The translations under genes were made by a program, and so were the position numbers. A stretch of DNA of 64,000 nucleotides, taken from positions 46,660,287 through 46,724,286 of the forward strand of contig CM068586.1 in assembly GCA_035048485.1 (NCBI GenBank). Reading direction: 5' to 3'. Shown here piece by piece: positions 9,631-21,104 of this stretch. Each line of letters begins with the position of its first letter. Within the stretch, counting starts at the first letter, position 1. The notes beneath the pieces were generated by a model. That model had not been told where the DNA came from and did not search any database. It was given only the letters and a program-made list of their open reading frames with translations. Origin of the DNA: Pteria penguin (Eukaryota > Mollusca > Bivalvia > Pterioida > Pteriidae).

Positions 9631-9754
9631 TTGTCAATTTTAACAGCAAATGGGCCAAAATACAGGGTTTTGGTAAAATTTTGGGTCACTGTCGGGTGGT
9701 GGGGCGACCGACCTCCCTAACGGTAGAGATCACACTTAGAATAGTAACACATCT

Positions 9755-10801
9755 TCCGGAAACCCTTGTTTCTCTCTATCAGTACTCAACTACGAAAAGT
9801 CGAATAAAGAGGAACAAGCTCGAGCCAGAATTATCCGAAAGCAAGCTAAACCCATTTTTCTTAGCAAAATCAGACTAATCTCGTCATACATCGATAGAGA
9901 AATATCCCGCCATGACCTTTCAGTGAGAGATAAATTTGTACTCGTTCTTGATCAAGCCCTCATAAAATTACAGTTCTTTGCGTGCGATAGAGCAAGCGAC
10001 AAGAGCAATATCCTGACACCGGAAATAACCCCCCCCCCCAACGAAGGTTGAGGTTTTGTTTTTAATCACACTTACGGTAAAACTCGGAAAATGCAATACG
10101 TTCGTTGTCAAAAGATCAGACGATAGAACTGTGTATCCTATATTAGGCTTGGACCTATACTGTATTATAAATGGGCAAAAAAAAAAATATAACGTAGATT
10201 TGAGTGTAGGGTATTTGTTTCGCCCGTTGCCTTAGTAACATTACTTTACAAAACCTAAAGCAAACAGAGAATGATTCAATCTTATTGCTTATAATGCGAG
10301 TTTTTATGAATAACTGACTTTAATACTGATCTATTAAAATTAAATTATTTCAGAGACATAAGTCTCTGATTATTCCCATGATTGTTACTTCGATCCAGGC
10401 AACGGACGTGTGCTTCGGGAACAATTACACTATTCTGCAATTTACGAAAGATTAATACATTGTTTATCATTACTATGTATATACGAAGGAGAAACTCCGC
10501 ACAGCTTGCGCGGCGGTTTGGCCGTAACAATGGCAATATCGAAGCAGACTAACAATACAGGGGAGATTATGCAGCATATTTGTTGGACAAGTGACCGCTC
10601 CGCAAATATTATAGCAGGTCGGAACAGCTAGCTGATGCCAGTCATATAGCTGATAACATAGCCAAAGTCATTGACGAAACTAATATGATAGAGACATTCT
10701 ATAAAACTCGCGGGGATCTAGAATCATTACCACCAGCCTTTACAGAATATCAATTGTTATATCGTCAAAATATTAAAACATTTAGCAGCTTACATTCTTA
10801 G
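9755..10801 (+). pseudogene. Tyrosine recombinase (Crypton/DIRS-type) pseudogene
   Basis: Reading across several frames recovers a YR-type protein. The N-terminal helices are at 9760-10,010 (KQAKPIFLSKIRLI, DREISRHDLSVRDKFVLV, IKLQFFACDRASD). A middle part at 10,040-10,225 gives CFNHTYGKT, ILGLDLYC and GYLFRPL. After an inserted 172-bp repeat, the C-terminal catalytic part at 10,398-10,801 gives GRVLREQLHYSAIYERL, ETPHSLRGGLAVTMA (the H-x2-R catalytic box) and MQHICW. After a one-base shift come KYYSRSEQL, with the tyrosine nucleophile, and NIAKVIDETNMIETFYKTRG, with the stop at 10,799-10,801. There are several frameshifts plus the insertion, so it is inactive. The family assignment rests on these motifs; Crypton versus DIRS cannot be settled here. 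Confidence 0.72.
10226..10397 (+). mobile_element. 172-bp interspersed repeat, copy B, inserted in recombinase pseudogene
   Basis: This copy lies exactly between the GYLFRPL and GRVLREQ blocks of the recombinase, so the reading frame gives an empty-site reference. The flanks are GTTGCC on the left and GGCAAC on the right. Its twin is at 9127-9299. Confidence 0.7.
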
Positions 10802-11374
10802 TAATCCTGATTAATTTTTTGTAACCTAAGTTGATAATTAAACTTGCGTTTCTAATTAAGCTTTTAATTTTATTTTATTATGAGTATTCGGAGTAAAATT
10901 TATAATGTACCATCAGCGGGCAAGGCTACACACGAATATTTAATGTATAACGTTAGCCCGATTCATCAATTTTATCCCAATCCTCATAACAGAGAATGTG
11001 AAGGTAATGACAGAACTCAGTGGGGATCTGGTCATATCATCTAAGCAGACTCGTCTTTGAAATGAAAGTAGGGTATCCATGATCATTCGTAAAGAAAAAA
11101 TATTATTAATACTAGATCATTTTTTGACAGTGCTCAGATTGAATCAGTATTAGATTGCTTTATACTATAAGCAGTAAATGATTCACAATTAACGTAGTTT
11201 ATAGGAATATATCAACTTTAAACTAGCCTGACTGGCAAATTTCACGGGGGTTATTGATCTGATGCGTGCACATGCGCACTGGCAAATTTCACCATGCTGC
11301 GGATTTCACGCTACACCGCAACAACTTCCGGTATCGGGGTTGGACACTGTGATCATGCACAAAAAAGGAGATAC
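10802..11374. other. Intergenic, no gene seen
   Basis: AT-rich, with no ORF or repeat that I can identify. Confidence 0.4.
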
Positions 11375-11690
11375 TTCCTGAACTCGCATCTACCGATGAC
11401 GGTCTGGATGGAAAACGGAAGTACTTCTACATCCATAGCGTAATCTGTACATCACGTAACAAATCTTCGATCAGATTTAATCATAAGGATCATCTGTTAA
11501 AATTTAAGGAAACTAAAGTATCAATGAAAATGGGTGAACAAGGTACGATTACAAACGTATTCAAGTAAGAAAGGCAACTCTTAGTATAGATTTAAAAGTA
11601 TTGGGAAATGACGTCATTTGGACATGCGCACTGAAACAAAGATTTAAGACAAGTCTATTTATGCTAACAGGGGTGCAAATTTGCTAGAAC
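11375..11690 (-). repeat. Dispersed ~290-bp repeat, inverted relative to 61.4-61.65 kb
   Basis: The reverse complement matches 61,365-61,655 over most of its length. It includes CAGTGCGCATGTCCAAATGA, a CRE-like TGACGTCA, and CTTGAATACGTTTGTAA. No coding potential is evident. Confidence 0.65.
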
Positions 11691-11869
11691 AATAAATAAC
11701 ACTAGTATAAATTTGAATGAAAGATCATTTTCCCCTTGTTTTACTGCGTTGTTCATTTTAAATCCCATTGAACGGAAACATATTTAAATATCATATAGCT
11801 ATTCCTGCAGTTCTGATCTGTCCATCTGTTCGTATGTCTGTCTGTAACAAAGGTATTATGACATGGTGA

Positions 11870-12030
11870 TGTCCGTTGCTTCGTCCGTCTGTATACATAA
11901 TTGTTTCTGCGCTTCTCCATTTCCACTTGTGGACTAAAGTAATTTCAACAAAGACCCCTTTTCCTTATCGATTTTATTATGCTCCCCGAAATTTTCGGAG
12001 GAGCATATAGTTACTGTCGGTCCGTTTGTA
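11870..12030 (+). repeat. Dispersed repeat with TTATTATGCTCCCCGAAA end
   Basis: Matches the reverse complement of about 60,540-60,700. Shared blocks are CCGTCTGTATACAT, ATTGTTTCTGC, CTTATCGATTTTATTA and GCTCCCCGAAATTT. A shorter related end occurs at 46,675-46,712. It looks like a non-autonomous transposon end with the short inverted repeat CCCCGAAATTTTCGG. Confidence 0.6.
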
Positions 12031-12084
12031 TGTCCAGAGGTCATAACTCCTGATATTTGTTTTGGACATCATTTCTCTTCCAAC

Positions 12085-12181
12085 ATAGACCATTCTTCCT
12101 CGCTATACACGGACGCGGCCATATTTAGATCACGTGACTATCTGCCATTAAGGTACTGAATATTGCTATCATCAGCCTAGT
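12085..12181 (+). repeat. Direct repeat copy 2 (partner at 8.85 kb)
   Basis: A near-identical partner of 8853-8948, with the same orientation and ~3.2 kb spacing. Confidence 0.7.
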
Positions 12182-12940
12182 AAAAAAGGTGGGAAGTTGA
12201 CATGTTTCGTGATCATGTCTGAAAGACTTAAAAGATTTTACATCAGCATACAGGGGACAACCTGATAATAAGATATTTATGTTTATTTGAACTTATAATG
12301 TATTGATAGTTCTATTACATAATTCACTGTAGTTAGTCAATTCCAAAAAGAAATGATTTGCCGTTTCCGGGAGACCACAGACACAGTTGTCATCATTACG
12401 TAGATGATTTTTATTCAGATCAGCATTCAGACAGCTGCAACCCAATCGAAGACGAGCGTGCAATATTTGACCTTTACGTTCTCCAGAATAAAAATATTTT
12501 GGAACTTTCTTTTTATCAGGGACGTATATCTAGATATATACGTCCCTGTTTTTATCTTTGTCTAAAAATCTCTTGAATTCTGAAAATGACCATAATTCTC
12601 TTGTGCTTTTTGATAGTAAACGAATTCAGTCTGTAGTAAACACTTGTTTTTCATCATGTCCTAGTTTTAGATCGTATTAGTTTACTGCCTATTATTTTGT
12701 ATGTTACAAGCAACATGATCACGATGCAATATACAATTATTACGAAATCTAAGAACAATTAAGCGAAAAACGCTTAATCATTAATATTATTATGCAAATC
12801 CGTCTATCAAGTATGCACTTAAATTATATAAAAAGGACAAACATACATAATAAGATGTATGAAAACACACTAAATCAAATAAATATAAATCATATCAAAT
12901 TAGATACATTAGTTACATTATATTTAAAGAAAACTTATAT
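12182..12940. other. Intergenic with short palindrome
   Basis: No gene is seen. At 12,517-12,548 lies the perfect palindrome CAGGGACGTATATCT plus its complement. Similar palindromes are at 16,429-16,462 and, diverged, at 48,138-48,159. Confidence 0.5.
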
Positions 12941-12945
12941 ATATA

Positions 12946-13006
12946 TAATATTTGTACCAAATAATATTATACAATTCGAATTTATGTTATTTGGTACAAA
13001 TATTAT
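12946..13006. repeat. Hairpin, 20-bp arms
   Basis: ATAATATTTGTACCAAATAA is matched by its exact complement at 12,987-13,006. A second hairpin follows directly. Confidence 0.6.
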
Positions 13007-13020
13007 ATCATATTTAGTAA

Positions 13021-13089
13021 TAGATTAAGTAAACAAATTATGAAGTATACTTCATAAAAGTATACTTCATAATTTGTTTACTTAATCTA
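13021..13089. repeat. Hairpin, ~32-bp arms
   Basis: TAGATTAAGTAAACAAATTA and following bases are exactly complemented by the segment ending TTTACTTAATCTA at 13,089. The loop is only a few bases. It is followed by an (AT)n tract enclosed by AGAGACC...GTCTCT. Confidence 0.65.
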
Positions 13090-14840
13090 ATAGTAGCCAG
13101 AGACCTATATATATATATATATATATATATGTCTCTGTAGTAGCCAATATAACAGCAAGTAGATCTAATGTAATCAGAGGGGTGCTCCTAAATGCCGAAC
13201 TCTTGCCGAACTCTTACCGAACTCTAGCTTTTTTTGGGTTAAAAGGGGGAATTGTTGGTGTATGTGTGAATCATGTAGTTAGTATTTATCATTTGTACCC
13301 AAATTGCACTTTTTCTTGTAAATTTGACGCTTACTTTTGATATTATTGACGGAAAACTATACCGAACTCTAATATCGCCGCCATATTGGATCGGGATCGA
13401 CATCCGTGTTGAACTTCAAAAACGAGGCGCGGATTGTTTTGGCAGTTTATCGTTGTTTCTTATTTGATTTAAAACTGGAAATGACATGTTTTGAATGAAT
13501 ATGAATGCTTTCTATGATAAAACAGAGGTAGTTAGCACAACGTTTATAAATAAATAGAATAAAAATATGAAAATAATAATACTGTGAATAAATAATATTA
13601 CTTGAATGATATACAACATAAAAATTTAAAATATGAATTGATTTAAGAAATACATGTAATAATAAAAATGAATAAATCTTAAAATAAATGATTTTGATCA
13701 CAGAAAGAAAAAACGGAATGAATAAATTGAGAAAAAGAATGATGATTTTGATTAGAATGTCACAAAAATTATTAAAAATGAAACTGTTATAAAAAGTTGA
13801 AAAATTTGTTTGTCAAGAAAAAAGAGAAAAGATCATTTACATAGAAGTTTTAATTAGAATTTTTGATGATATAAGAAATAAAATATTGAGATGTAGGGCC
13901 GTAGGAAACAAATAATGTAAATAAGGGAGGACCTTACCCCAGGATAATAGATGAGCAATAGAAGCCTGCATTCCAGGCAAACATTTTAAGAATTAGTGCC
14001 TTAATTCCAATGACAATGAAGATCTATTTATAATGGTATTTGTTTTGTCACATGAAACCATTGATATACATTTATATTGACACCCAGACAACCTGGCGAC
14101 TTTGAACGTCAATGGTACGTTATTTGAAGACATTTCTACCAAAAACACTCGCCGCTAACCACCGCGGTTATATAACGAAGCAGGTATAATACATACATAC
14201 ACGCATACATTCATCAATGTACATAAGGTCAGGCTAATAGTAAAAGTTGTTAAGTGTTAATGATGGCGATGACAATAATTACATGAATTATTAAAATGAA
14301 AAGATGATACAAGATTATATGTTTTTTTTTTCTTAGGTTAAAAGCATGTTCGGCAAATTTACTACACTTCTAACGATTCGTTCCTTATAAAGCCATCATT
14401 CATGAATATAATCTCGAAAGAAGAGACTCGTATAACTGTGTTATATTTGTTTTAATCACATCACCTTCATGTGCATAATGCCAATCAATCAGTGAAACTA
14501 AAAAAATCTCGATCATTAACATGCTTGGTAAATCTATAAATCGTGAGCACAAGCTTTTGATCAAAAGAATGAGAGAGAAGCATTTCTATAATTTTGTTGG
14601 CCTTAAAAATGAAAATCTACGAAAGCCAAGGGAGTCTATTAAAAGTCACACACGTTATAACATTGTATATCAATATCGTTACATATTTTTGAGTATTATT
14701 ATGTAATATCATATATACTGATACTACACTCTCTTATATATTATACTACATGTATTCGCTATATATACTGTAACTCACATTTATATTGCACTACTCACTA
14801 TGTACATATTGTCTAATTATATATATATATTGTATTATTG

Positions 14841-14981
<141 letters not shown>

Positions 14982-15159
14982 ATTATATACCATATGCTGA
15001 TGAGCCATTAGGCTAAAAGCCAATAAACACTACATCCTTCTTTCCTATGCCAAGGCAGACCCCATTTTCAACAGTTCTGAACCAACGCTATTAATATGAT
15101 TTTTTGGTAAAGCCACTTCTATATATTTTTTTTTTTTGCAATTTCACAAAACAAATCTA

Positions 15160-15325
15160 TTTCAGTTTTTATTTATTTATTTTATTTTATTTATTTTATT
15201 CATCTATAAATTTATTTATTTATTTATCAATATTAAGTTATTTAATTATTTTATTTTATTTTATTTTATTTTAATTATTTTATTTATTTATTTATTTATT
15301 ATAATTATTATTTTTTTTTTATTTA
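15160..15325. repeat. (TTTA)n-rich microsatellite
   Basis: Imperfect TTTA/TTTTA repeats inside element A. Confidence 0.85.
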
Positions 15326-15545
15326 TTTTTTGGCTCTTATAGAGGTGGCCTCCAAGTGGCAAGAGTTGGAAACGTTGTGCTATTTCCGTTAGCAAACGGC
15401 TGACTACCTCTGTTTTATCATAGAATACATTCATATTCATTCAAAACATGTCATCTCCAGTTTTAAATCACTTAAGAAACAACGATAAACTGCCAAAAGA
15501 ATCCGCCCCTCGTTTTCGAAGTTCAACGCGGATGTCGATCCGATC

Positions 15546-15950
15546 GGTGGGACTAAAGGACGAACCTAACGAACGTGTCGAACCAAGCCGAACCTAAGCT
15601 TTATTTAAGCTATTTTTTAATATATTTAATTGATTTTTATGTTTATTGATGTAATGAGGTCATAACTAATCATTTCTACACCCAAAAATAAAAAATATTC
15701 CATATTAATTGAAATATAGCTTTATCACTTGTCAAACCTAACGATCGAACGTGTCGAGTCGAACTGGGTAACGTGTCGAACCTAAGCTTTATTTAATCTA
15801 TTTCTGAATACATTTAATTTATTTTAATGTTACTTTATGTAATAAGGGCATATCTATAAAATGTATAAAATATTAAGTGAAATATACCTTTAACAATTGT
15901 CGAACATAAAGTACATGTCGGTCGGCGCCATCTTGGAATCAAGAAAAGTG
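15546..15950 (+). mobile_element. Partial long-TIR element C end
   Basis: It begins GGTGGGACTAAAGGACGAAC, resembling the termini of elements A (GGTGCTCCTAAATG) and B (GGGTGCTACTAAATG). Subterminal repeats of CGAACGTGTCGAACC follow. A block starting GAACCTAAGCTTTATTTAA recurs after about 190 bp (15,590 and 15,779). Its matching right end is not recognisable, so this is probably a fragment. Confidence 0.45.
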
Positions 15951-16010
15951 TTGACAGTCATATATCATTTATTTTTAAAATATTTCACATATTGATATAG
16001 ATCTAATAAG

Positions 16011-16179
16011 TTGGTTGGTTGATTGGTGTTTTACGTCGCTTTCAACAATATTTCAGTTATATCGCGACATGGAAGCAGGAGGTTACCAACCTCTTAAACA
16101 TAGTGGCGCAACCCGGGAATCGAACCCGGATCGTCGGCGCCGCAAGCCAAGCGCTTAACCACTACACCACGCCTGCCCC
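16011..16179 (-). mobile_element. tRNA-derived SINE (MetaSINE-like) with 11-bp target duplication
   Basis: Read on the minus strand, the tRNA-like head GGGGCAGGCGTGGTGTAGTG (A box) is followed by B box GGTTCGATTCC. The body reads TGTCGCGATATAACTGAAAT and TTGAAAGCGACGTAAAACAC, ending in ACCAATCAACCAACC. Identical GATCTAATAAG flanks lie at 16,000-16,010 and 16,180-16,190. The body resembles the conserved central domain of MetaSINEs of molluscs as I know it. Similar copies occur at 60.96 kb and, as a tail fragment, at 55.55 kb. Confidence 0.85.
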
Positions 16180-16829
16180 GATCTAATAAGTATTTTATTC
16201 TTATTGTTAATTCTTAAAATATTGCAAGATAATGGCAATATTCAAAGATATTTGTTGGATAAAATCATGCATAAATTTGTTTTACAATGAATTATGTATG
16301 TTATCAGCGGCGGATCCAGCGCCCCCGTTGCCGGGAAAATGGGGGGGGGGGGGGGTTCGAGGTTTAGATATTTCTTTTATATTCTTTAGTACACATTTTT
16401 ATTCTACATGAATGTTAATTATCTATATCAGGGACGTATATATTTAGATATATACGTCCCTGTCTATATATAGATCTAGCTTCTGTTTAAATCTTTATAT
16501 TTTTTAAAGAGAAATATCAAATTAATCTGAAATGTTAAATATCGTTACAGTTACTCATTGAAGATATTTCATGACATTTTGAAGGATATACTTGGTGATG
16601 GTATTGAGGGTTAGAGCTCTGGCTTCTTTTCAAAGACTGGGATGGCCCTTTAAATAGCTGCTTATTTAGATGTATCTTTTTATTCAAAGATATTCTACTT
16701 TGAAAATAATGGGGGAATTAAACCGATGCTTATACCCATGACAACGATTGTGTTGTTTCTTGTACAGAATTTGAAAAGGGTCCTTGGATTGCAACAATGA
16801 TGTTTCTGAACATCTAAATATATGTATTG

Positions 16830-17115
16830 TATTGTTTATTAATCAAAATTTAAGCTGTACAGCTTATAGATATACATTGCACAATATCTAAAACTCAACA
16901 ATAATATAATATAATGTCAAGGTCAACGCAATACATAGAAATATCACAATAAACTTATATAAATTTTTATATGGAATATAGTAGATATAATACATGTATA
17001 ATATATAGCTATGAAATTTAACTTATAGTACTTCTCATTTTAAAAGCATTCTTTAAAAATTTACCAAAATTACAAAGTTCCCAGAACTTAAAAGTTGAAC
17101 TAGTTTGAAGACGGA
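16830..17115 (-). pseudogene. LINE ORF2 C-terminus and 3' tail fragment
   Basis: Minus-strand translation near 17,040-17,115 gives FWELCNFGKFLKNAFKMR, matching the end of the LINE ORF2 at 5.1 kb (KELCNLGKYIFKANIL). Downstream on that strand the sequence runs to a hairpin near AAGCTGTACAGCTT and then AATAAA at about 16,840. It is 5'-truncated and forms the right part of the insertion in element A. Confidence 0.6.
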
Positions 17116-17562
17116 GGGTCTTCTATAATAATAATTCGATCCAAGATGGCGGCGATATTAGAGTTCGGTATTGTTTTCCATCGATAATATCAAGAGTAAG
17201 CGTCAAATTTACAAGAAAAAGTGCAATTTGGGTACAAATGATAAATACTAACTACAAAATACACTCACATACCAACAATTCCCCTTTTAATCCAAAAAAA
17301 AAAAAACTAGAGTTCGGTAAGAGTTCGGCATTTAGGAGCACCGTAATCAGAACAAAAAGTAACCTCGTAACATAAAAGGACTTTTCATAGTTATTATGCA
17401 TTGAATCTGTTTAGAAATTTCTGTAGACACATATTTTAAGTCAACCTATCGATATATATCAACAAATATACATAATATCCCCCAGGAAGACGGTGGGCTT
17501 ACAGTGGACTTACGGTGGGCTTAAAATCTTCCGTGGGCTTAAAATAGTATTTCGGGTGAAAT

Positions 17563-18943
17563 CGGCGCTACTAAATGAAGTCCGGAGAAGTCCAGAGAAG
17601 TCCGGAAGGAAAATACGGGGGTTAGGGGTTTGGAAAGGGCATCCGGAGATAGATTATGATAATATCTAATACATATCCAAGTTTCATCCAAATATATTTA
17701 GTAGTTTTGATTTTATAAGCTCACAAAGTTTCTCGGGTGAATTCCAATTACCGTGCGCCGGTATACTGGATCGGTATCTGTTGTGTCATATGGAAGTCAC
17801 GTATTTAACTTTCAATTTATGTAAGATCTCTTCGCGCAAAGTGATATTGACTTTCCAACAATTTGTAAAAGGAAACAGTTTTATAAAATTTGAGGATTTC
17901 ATAACGACATGTGAGAGCTTATTTTTATTTAAAGATTGTATTCTGTTATCCGTATTTCCTGATTCGATCTGTATATCTTCTTTATCTCGCTTTCTTTATA
18001 CTTTTCATTTTTGCATATATCTTGTATATATCTTTATGTCATTCTTCATTTAGGTTTTATTTCTTAAAAAGAAATCTTTAGCTATTTGGTTGAAGCTAAT
18101 TTATGTTATTTACAATGTATTTGTATTTGATTATATACCCAGAGCATTCTACATTTCGTTCTTAGTTTCTTTATAATTATCACCGTTTTATGTATGTAAT
18201 ATTTTGATCAACATACGTAAATATTTTCATACATTTATTCCTATTTTTATTCAGTTCTGTCTTTCATTCATTTATTAATTATAAAATTATAATATTTATA
18301 TACTATGTCATCGTTCAGATGAATATGAATGACATCTTAATTATCTTCTTTCCAATATTTTACTCTTAATTCCTTTATTAAGTATAACGTTTGCGTTAAA
18401 TTAATTGTAAATTTTATATATCTTAATTTTTCTTCATTTCATTTTTGTATTTTCATTTTTCTTTTTTCCCCTTTTTTTCACAGTTTTATTTTAGGCTGTT
18501 GTAGAGGTAACCTCCACGTGACGAGCTGGTAACGTTAAGAAAAAATAAGTTGTAGCATTAAATGGCCGAAAATGACCTTTTTTGGTAAAAATTTTACGTC
18601 CAAACCACCGCAACCCTCCCCTAGATCCGCCAATACTCTGATTCATAAAATACTATTGTCAAATTGTCTAAGATTTTACCATTCATCGTGTATAGTGTAT
18701 AAGTATATATAACCACACTACAGTACAGATCCCGATCCAATATCACGGCGCTCGGTAGTTGGAATTCACCGGGGAAACTTTGTGAGCCTATAAAATTAAA
18801 ACTGCTCAATATATTTGGATGAAACTTGGATATGTATTAGATATTATCATAATCTATCTCCGGATGCCCTTTCCAACCCCTCACCCCCTGTACTTTTCTT
18901 CCGGACTTTTCCGGACTTCTCCGGACTTCATTTAGTAGCACCC
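17563..18943. mobile_element. Long-TIR non-autonomous element B (Mutator-like)
   Basis: TIRs of about 220 bp at 17,563-17,785 and 18,723-18,943. The ends read CGGCGCTACTAAATGAAG and, complemented, GGGTGCTACTAAATGAAG, followed by subterminal AGTCCGGAGA repeats. The element is bracketed by a perfect 8-bp duplication GGTGAAAT at 17,555-17,562 and 18,944-18,951. The interior is AT-rich and non-coding. A block near 18,492-18,540 (GTAGAGGTAACCTCCA) resembles 15,335-15,382 inside element A, supporting kinship. The 8-bp duplication and long TIRs fit Mutator-like elements; hAT elements also make 8-bp duplications but normally have short TIRs. Confidence 0.8.
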
Positions 18944-18951
18944 GGTGAAAT

Positions 18952-19220
18952 GGAAGGGGGTACAGGAACGCCCGTCAACACCTTGCGAAGTCCTCGCAGA
19001 TTTCGGCACCAAATTTCTTCATGTGAAAGTACATGATATGGAACCTGATGACAGAAGTTGCAACACTGAAAATGTATTCAATATCTTGATGCAGTTGGCT
19101 TGCTCCTACAGCACCCTTCCGAGAAGAGAGGAAATTTATCATACGAGCTAAATCATCCTTTAGTTATCTTTCACCACGTAGACAACATCAAAGATCGAGT
19201 GACCATGTCTTCCCAAGTAA
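18952..19220 (+). other. Possible coding remnant interrupted by element B
   Basis: A 60-odd codon open stretch from about 18,957 reads ERPSTPCEVLADFGTKFLHV, then SCNTENVFNILMQLACSY. Its composition looks protein-like and it ends at a stop near 19,151. I do not recognise the protein. It adjoins the target site of element B and could be an exon or TE fragment. Confidence 0.25.
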
Positions 19221-19417
19221 GTTTAATTTAGTATTTGATGCTCTAATATAATTCTTGATATTGTTATGATATTAAACATGGTCATGTGCGGATTCAGGTT
19301 ATTACACATACAAATATAATGGCACTCGGTACTTCTCTGTCAAAGTATGCTTCTATTTATCTGATATCATTCATTGTATATTATAACTATATATACCTTT
19401 GCTTGTTCCTGGGGTGT

Positions 19418-19420
<3 letters not shown>

Positions 19421-19453
<33 letters not shown>

Positions 19454-19460
19454 TCTCTCT
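19421..19460. repeat. (CT)n microsatellite
   Basis: CT repeats interrupted by one TAT. Confidence 0.85.
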
Positions 19461-19519
19461 TCTGTTTTCAATGTGGTCTAATTTGTATTTTTCTTAGTAA
19501 TATTTACCAATTTCATTTA

Positions 19520-19790
19520 TTAACAGTGTGCATTTCCGCTATGATCAACTGAGGGACGTATCTTACTGATAGGTTTCTTATATTCATCATATATAGGTTT
19601 TGTTAAATATGATTGTAGCGTGACTTTATCAATTAGTTGTTTATACAAAACAACTTTTGATGATGCATTAATTTCTGACATTAGTGATTGTTTATGAATA
19701 TCAATTAATCTTTCTTTTACAGTAGATAAAATGTAGTTGTCCTCAAGTGTTTCATGATTCATCCAAATATCTAAATATTCTTAGCAATAT
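19520..19790 (-). pseudogene. LINE ORF2 fragment (C-terminal region)
   Basis: Minus-strand translation gives VKERLIDIHKQSLMSEINAS, then KVVLYKQLIDKVTLQSYLTK. This aligns with IKQRLLDQAQQYIKGVIDTS and CVLYRHIIDHFSLQFYLSK of the intact LINE near 4.7-4.85 kb. It is truncated on both sides. Confidence 0.6.
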
Positions 19791-20084
19791 TTTTTAATAC
19801 CCCGACCGTCGGAAGTGTCGCTAATTAATACCTTTAAATGACACAAGGTGTGATAATTCATCCATTCAATTAACCCGTGGTCGTAATATTACGCAATACT
19901 ATAGACAAGTACTTGGTCGATAATCTACTCTCAACCATTCAGTTTCAGTTTGTTTCATTTATTTCTTTATGTCATTTGGTACATCAGATATTACAAATAT
20001 AAAGTAATAATTTAACTTCAAGATGAACACAATATATATCATACATTAATTGACATATATTTATCTGAATTTTAGAACTTCACC

Positions 20085-20290
20085 CAGAACGTATATGGAC
20101 CCTCCTTATTTTGTAAATATAACCAACTACTACAAAATAATACGCTTTCTATGTTTTAAATCCAAATTCAAATTTAAATTCAAAATGACACAACTTTTGA
20201 GCAGCAATAACATTCGCGAATTGTGTAACTTTGGTAAATATATCCGTGAGGCATTCAAAGTACGTGATAGTTTTCAATTTGTTTAGTAAA
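20085..20290 (+). pseudogene. LINE ORF2 extreme C-terminus fragment
   Basis: The plus strand reads MTQLLSSNNIRELCNFGKYI ending near 20,286, matching LVQLLSTHNLKELCNLGKYI of the intact LINE. An AT-rich tail with (TA)n at 20,340-20,362 follows. Confidence 0.6.
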
Positions 20291-20770
20291 TGTACTTGTT
20301 CTTATTTTCTATACTCTGTATTTATATATATTAAATTTATTATATATATATATATATATATATTTTATTGAGCTTTAAGCAAATACATGCTTTTAGCATA
20401 ACATTAATATAATTATAGTTATATCGTAATATTGAAACGTCAATTTGTAATATTTATATCTTCATCCAGTTGTAATATTTTCAACTTGACTTGTATTGAC
20501 TTGATATATTTGAAACCTGCAAATAAAATGACATTAAATAATTAAATTCATATTCATGTAATTTAGTCAATGTGAATGAAGCTATGTACACAAATTCATA
20601 TTCCCGATTCATACCACTAAGAAACTAGAGTTATCTCTCTTTACGCCGCGGCGCAAACGGAGGAAATTCCAACTATTACTACAACTTCCTGGAATGCGTT
20701 TTTTGCCTAAAAAGTCGCGTAATACCTGTAACTAACACCACTCGATCCCTATCTGCAAAAAAATTTGAAA

Positions 20771-20832
20771 AAAACTGGTCAATCCGGTAACTTTTTTGGT
20801 CAATCCGGTAATTCCGCAGTCAATCCGGTAAG
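20771..20832. repeat. Three short copies of GTCAATCCGGTAA
   Basis: Spaced 22-23 bp apart. No known function. Confidence 0.6.
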
Positions 20833-21104
20833 TAGTAGGACCGAAAACACTATGAATATTTTGTATTGACAGTATTAAATTTTTCGCCATTGGAACCATA
20901 TTTCACTTCATTTTACGTTTTAATTATGATAAATATTTGTAGATAAATTGGGGTCATTTTTTTGAGGCTGTTACAATTCAAAAGTTAAGGTGAAGGTTAT
21001 AGTTCACGACAGACAGACAAATAAAAAACAGACAAGACAAAAACAGTGTATTAAATTAATTATAATATCACATTTATGATATTCCATCCATGTTGAATTT
21101 TGCA

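Noticed and set aside
12792..13028. 78-codon plus-strand frame
   Set aside because: Lies over AT-rich hairpins; the composition fits chance translation of low-complexity DNA.
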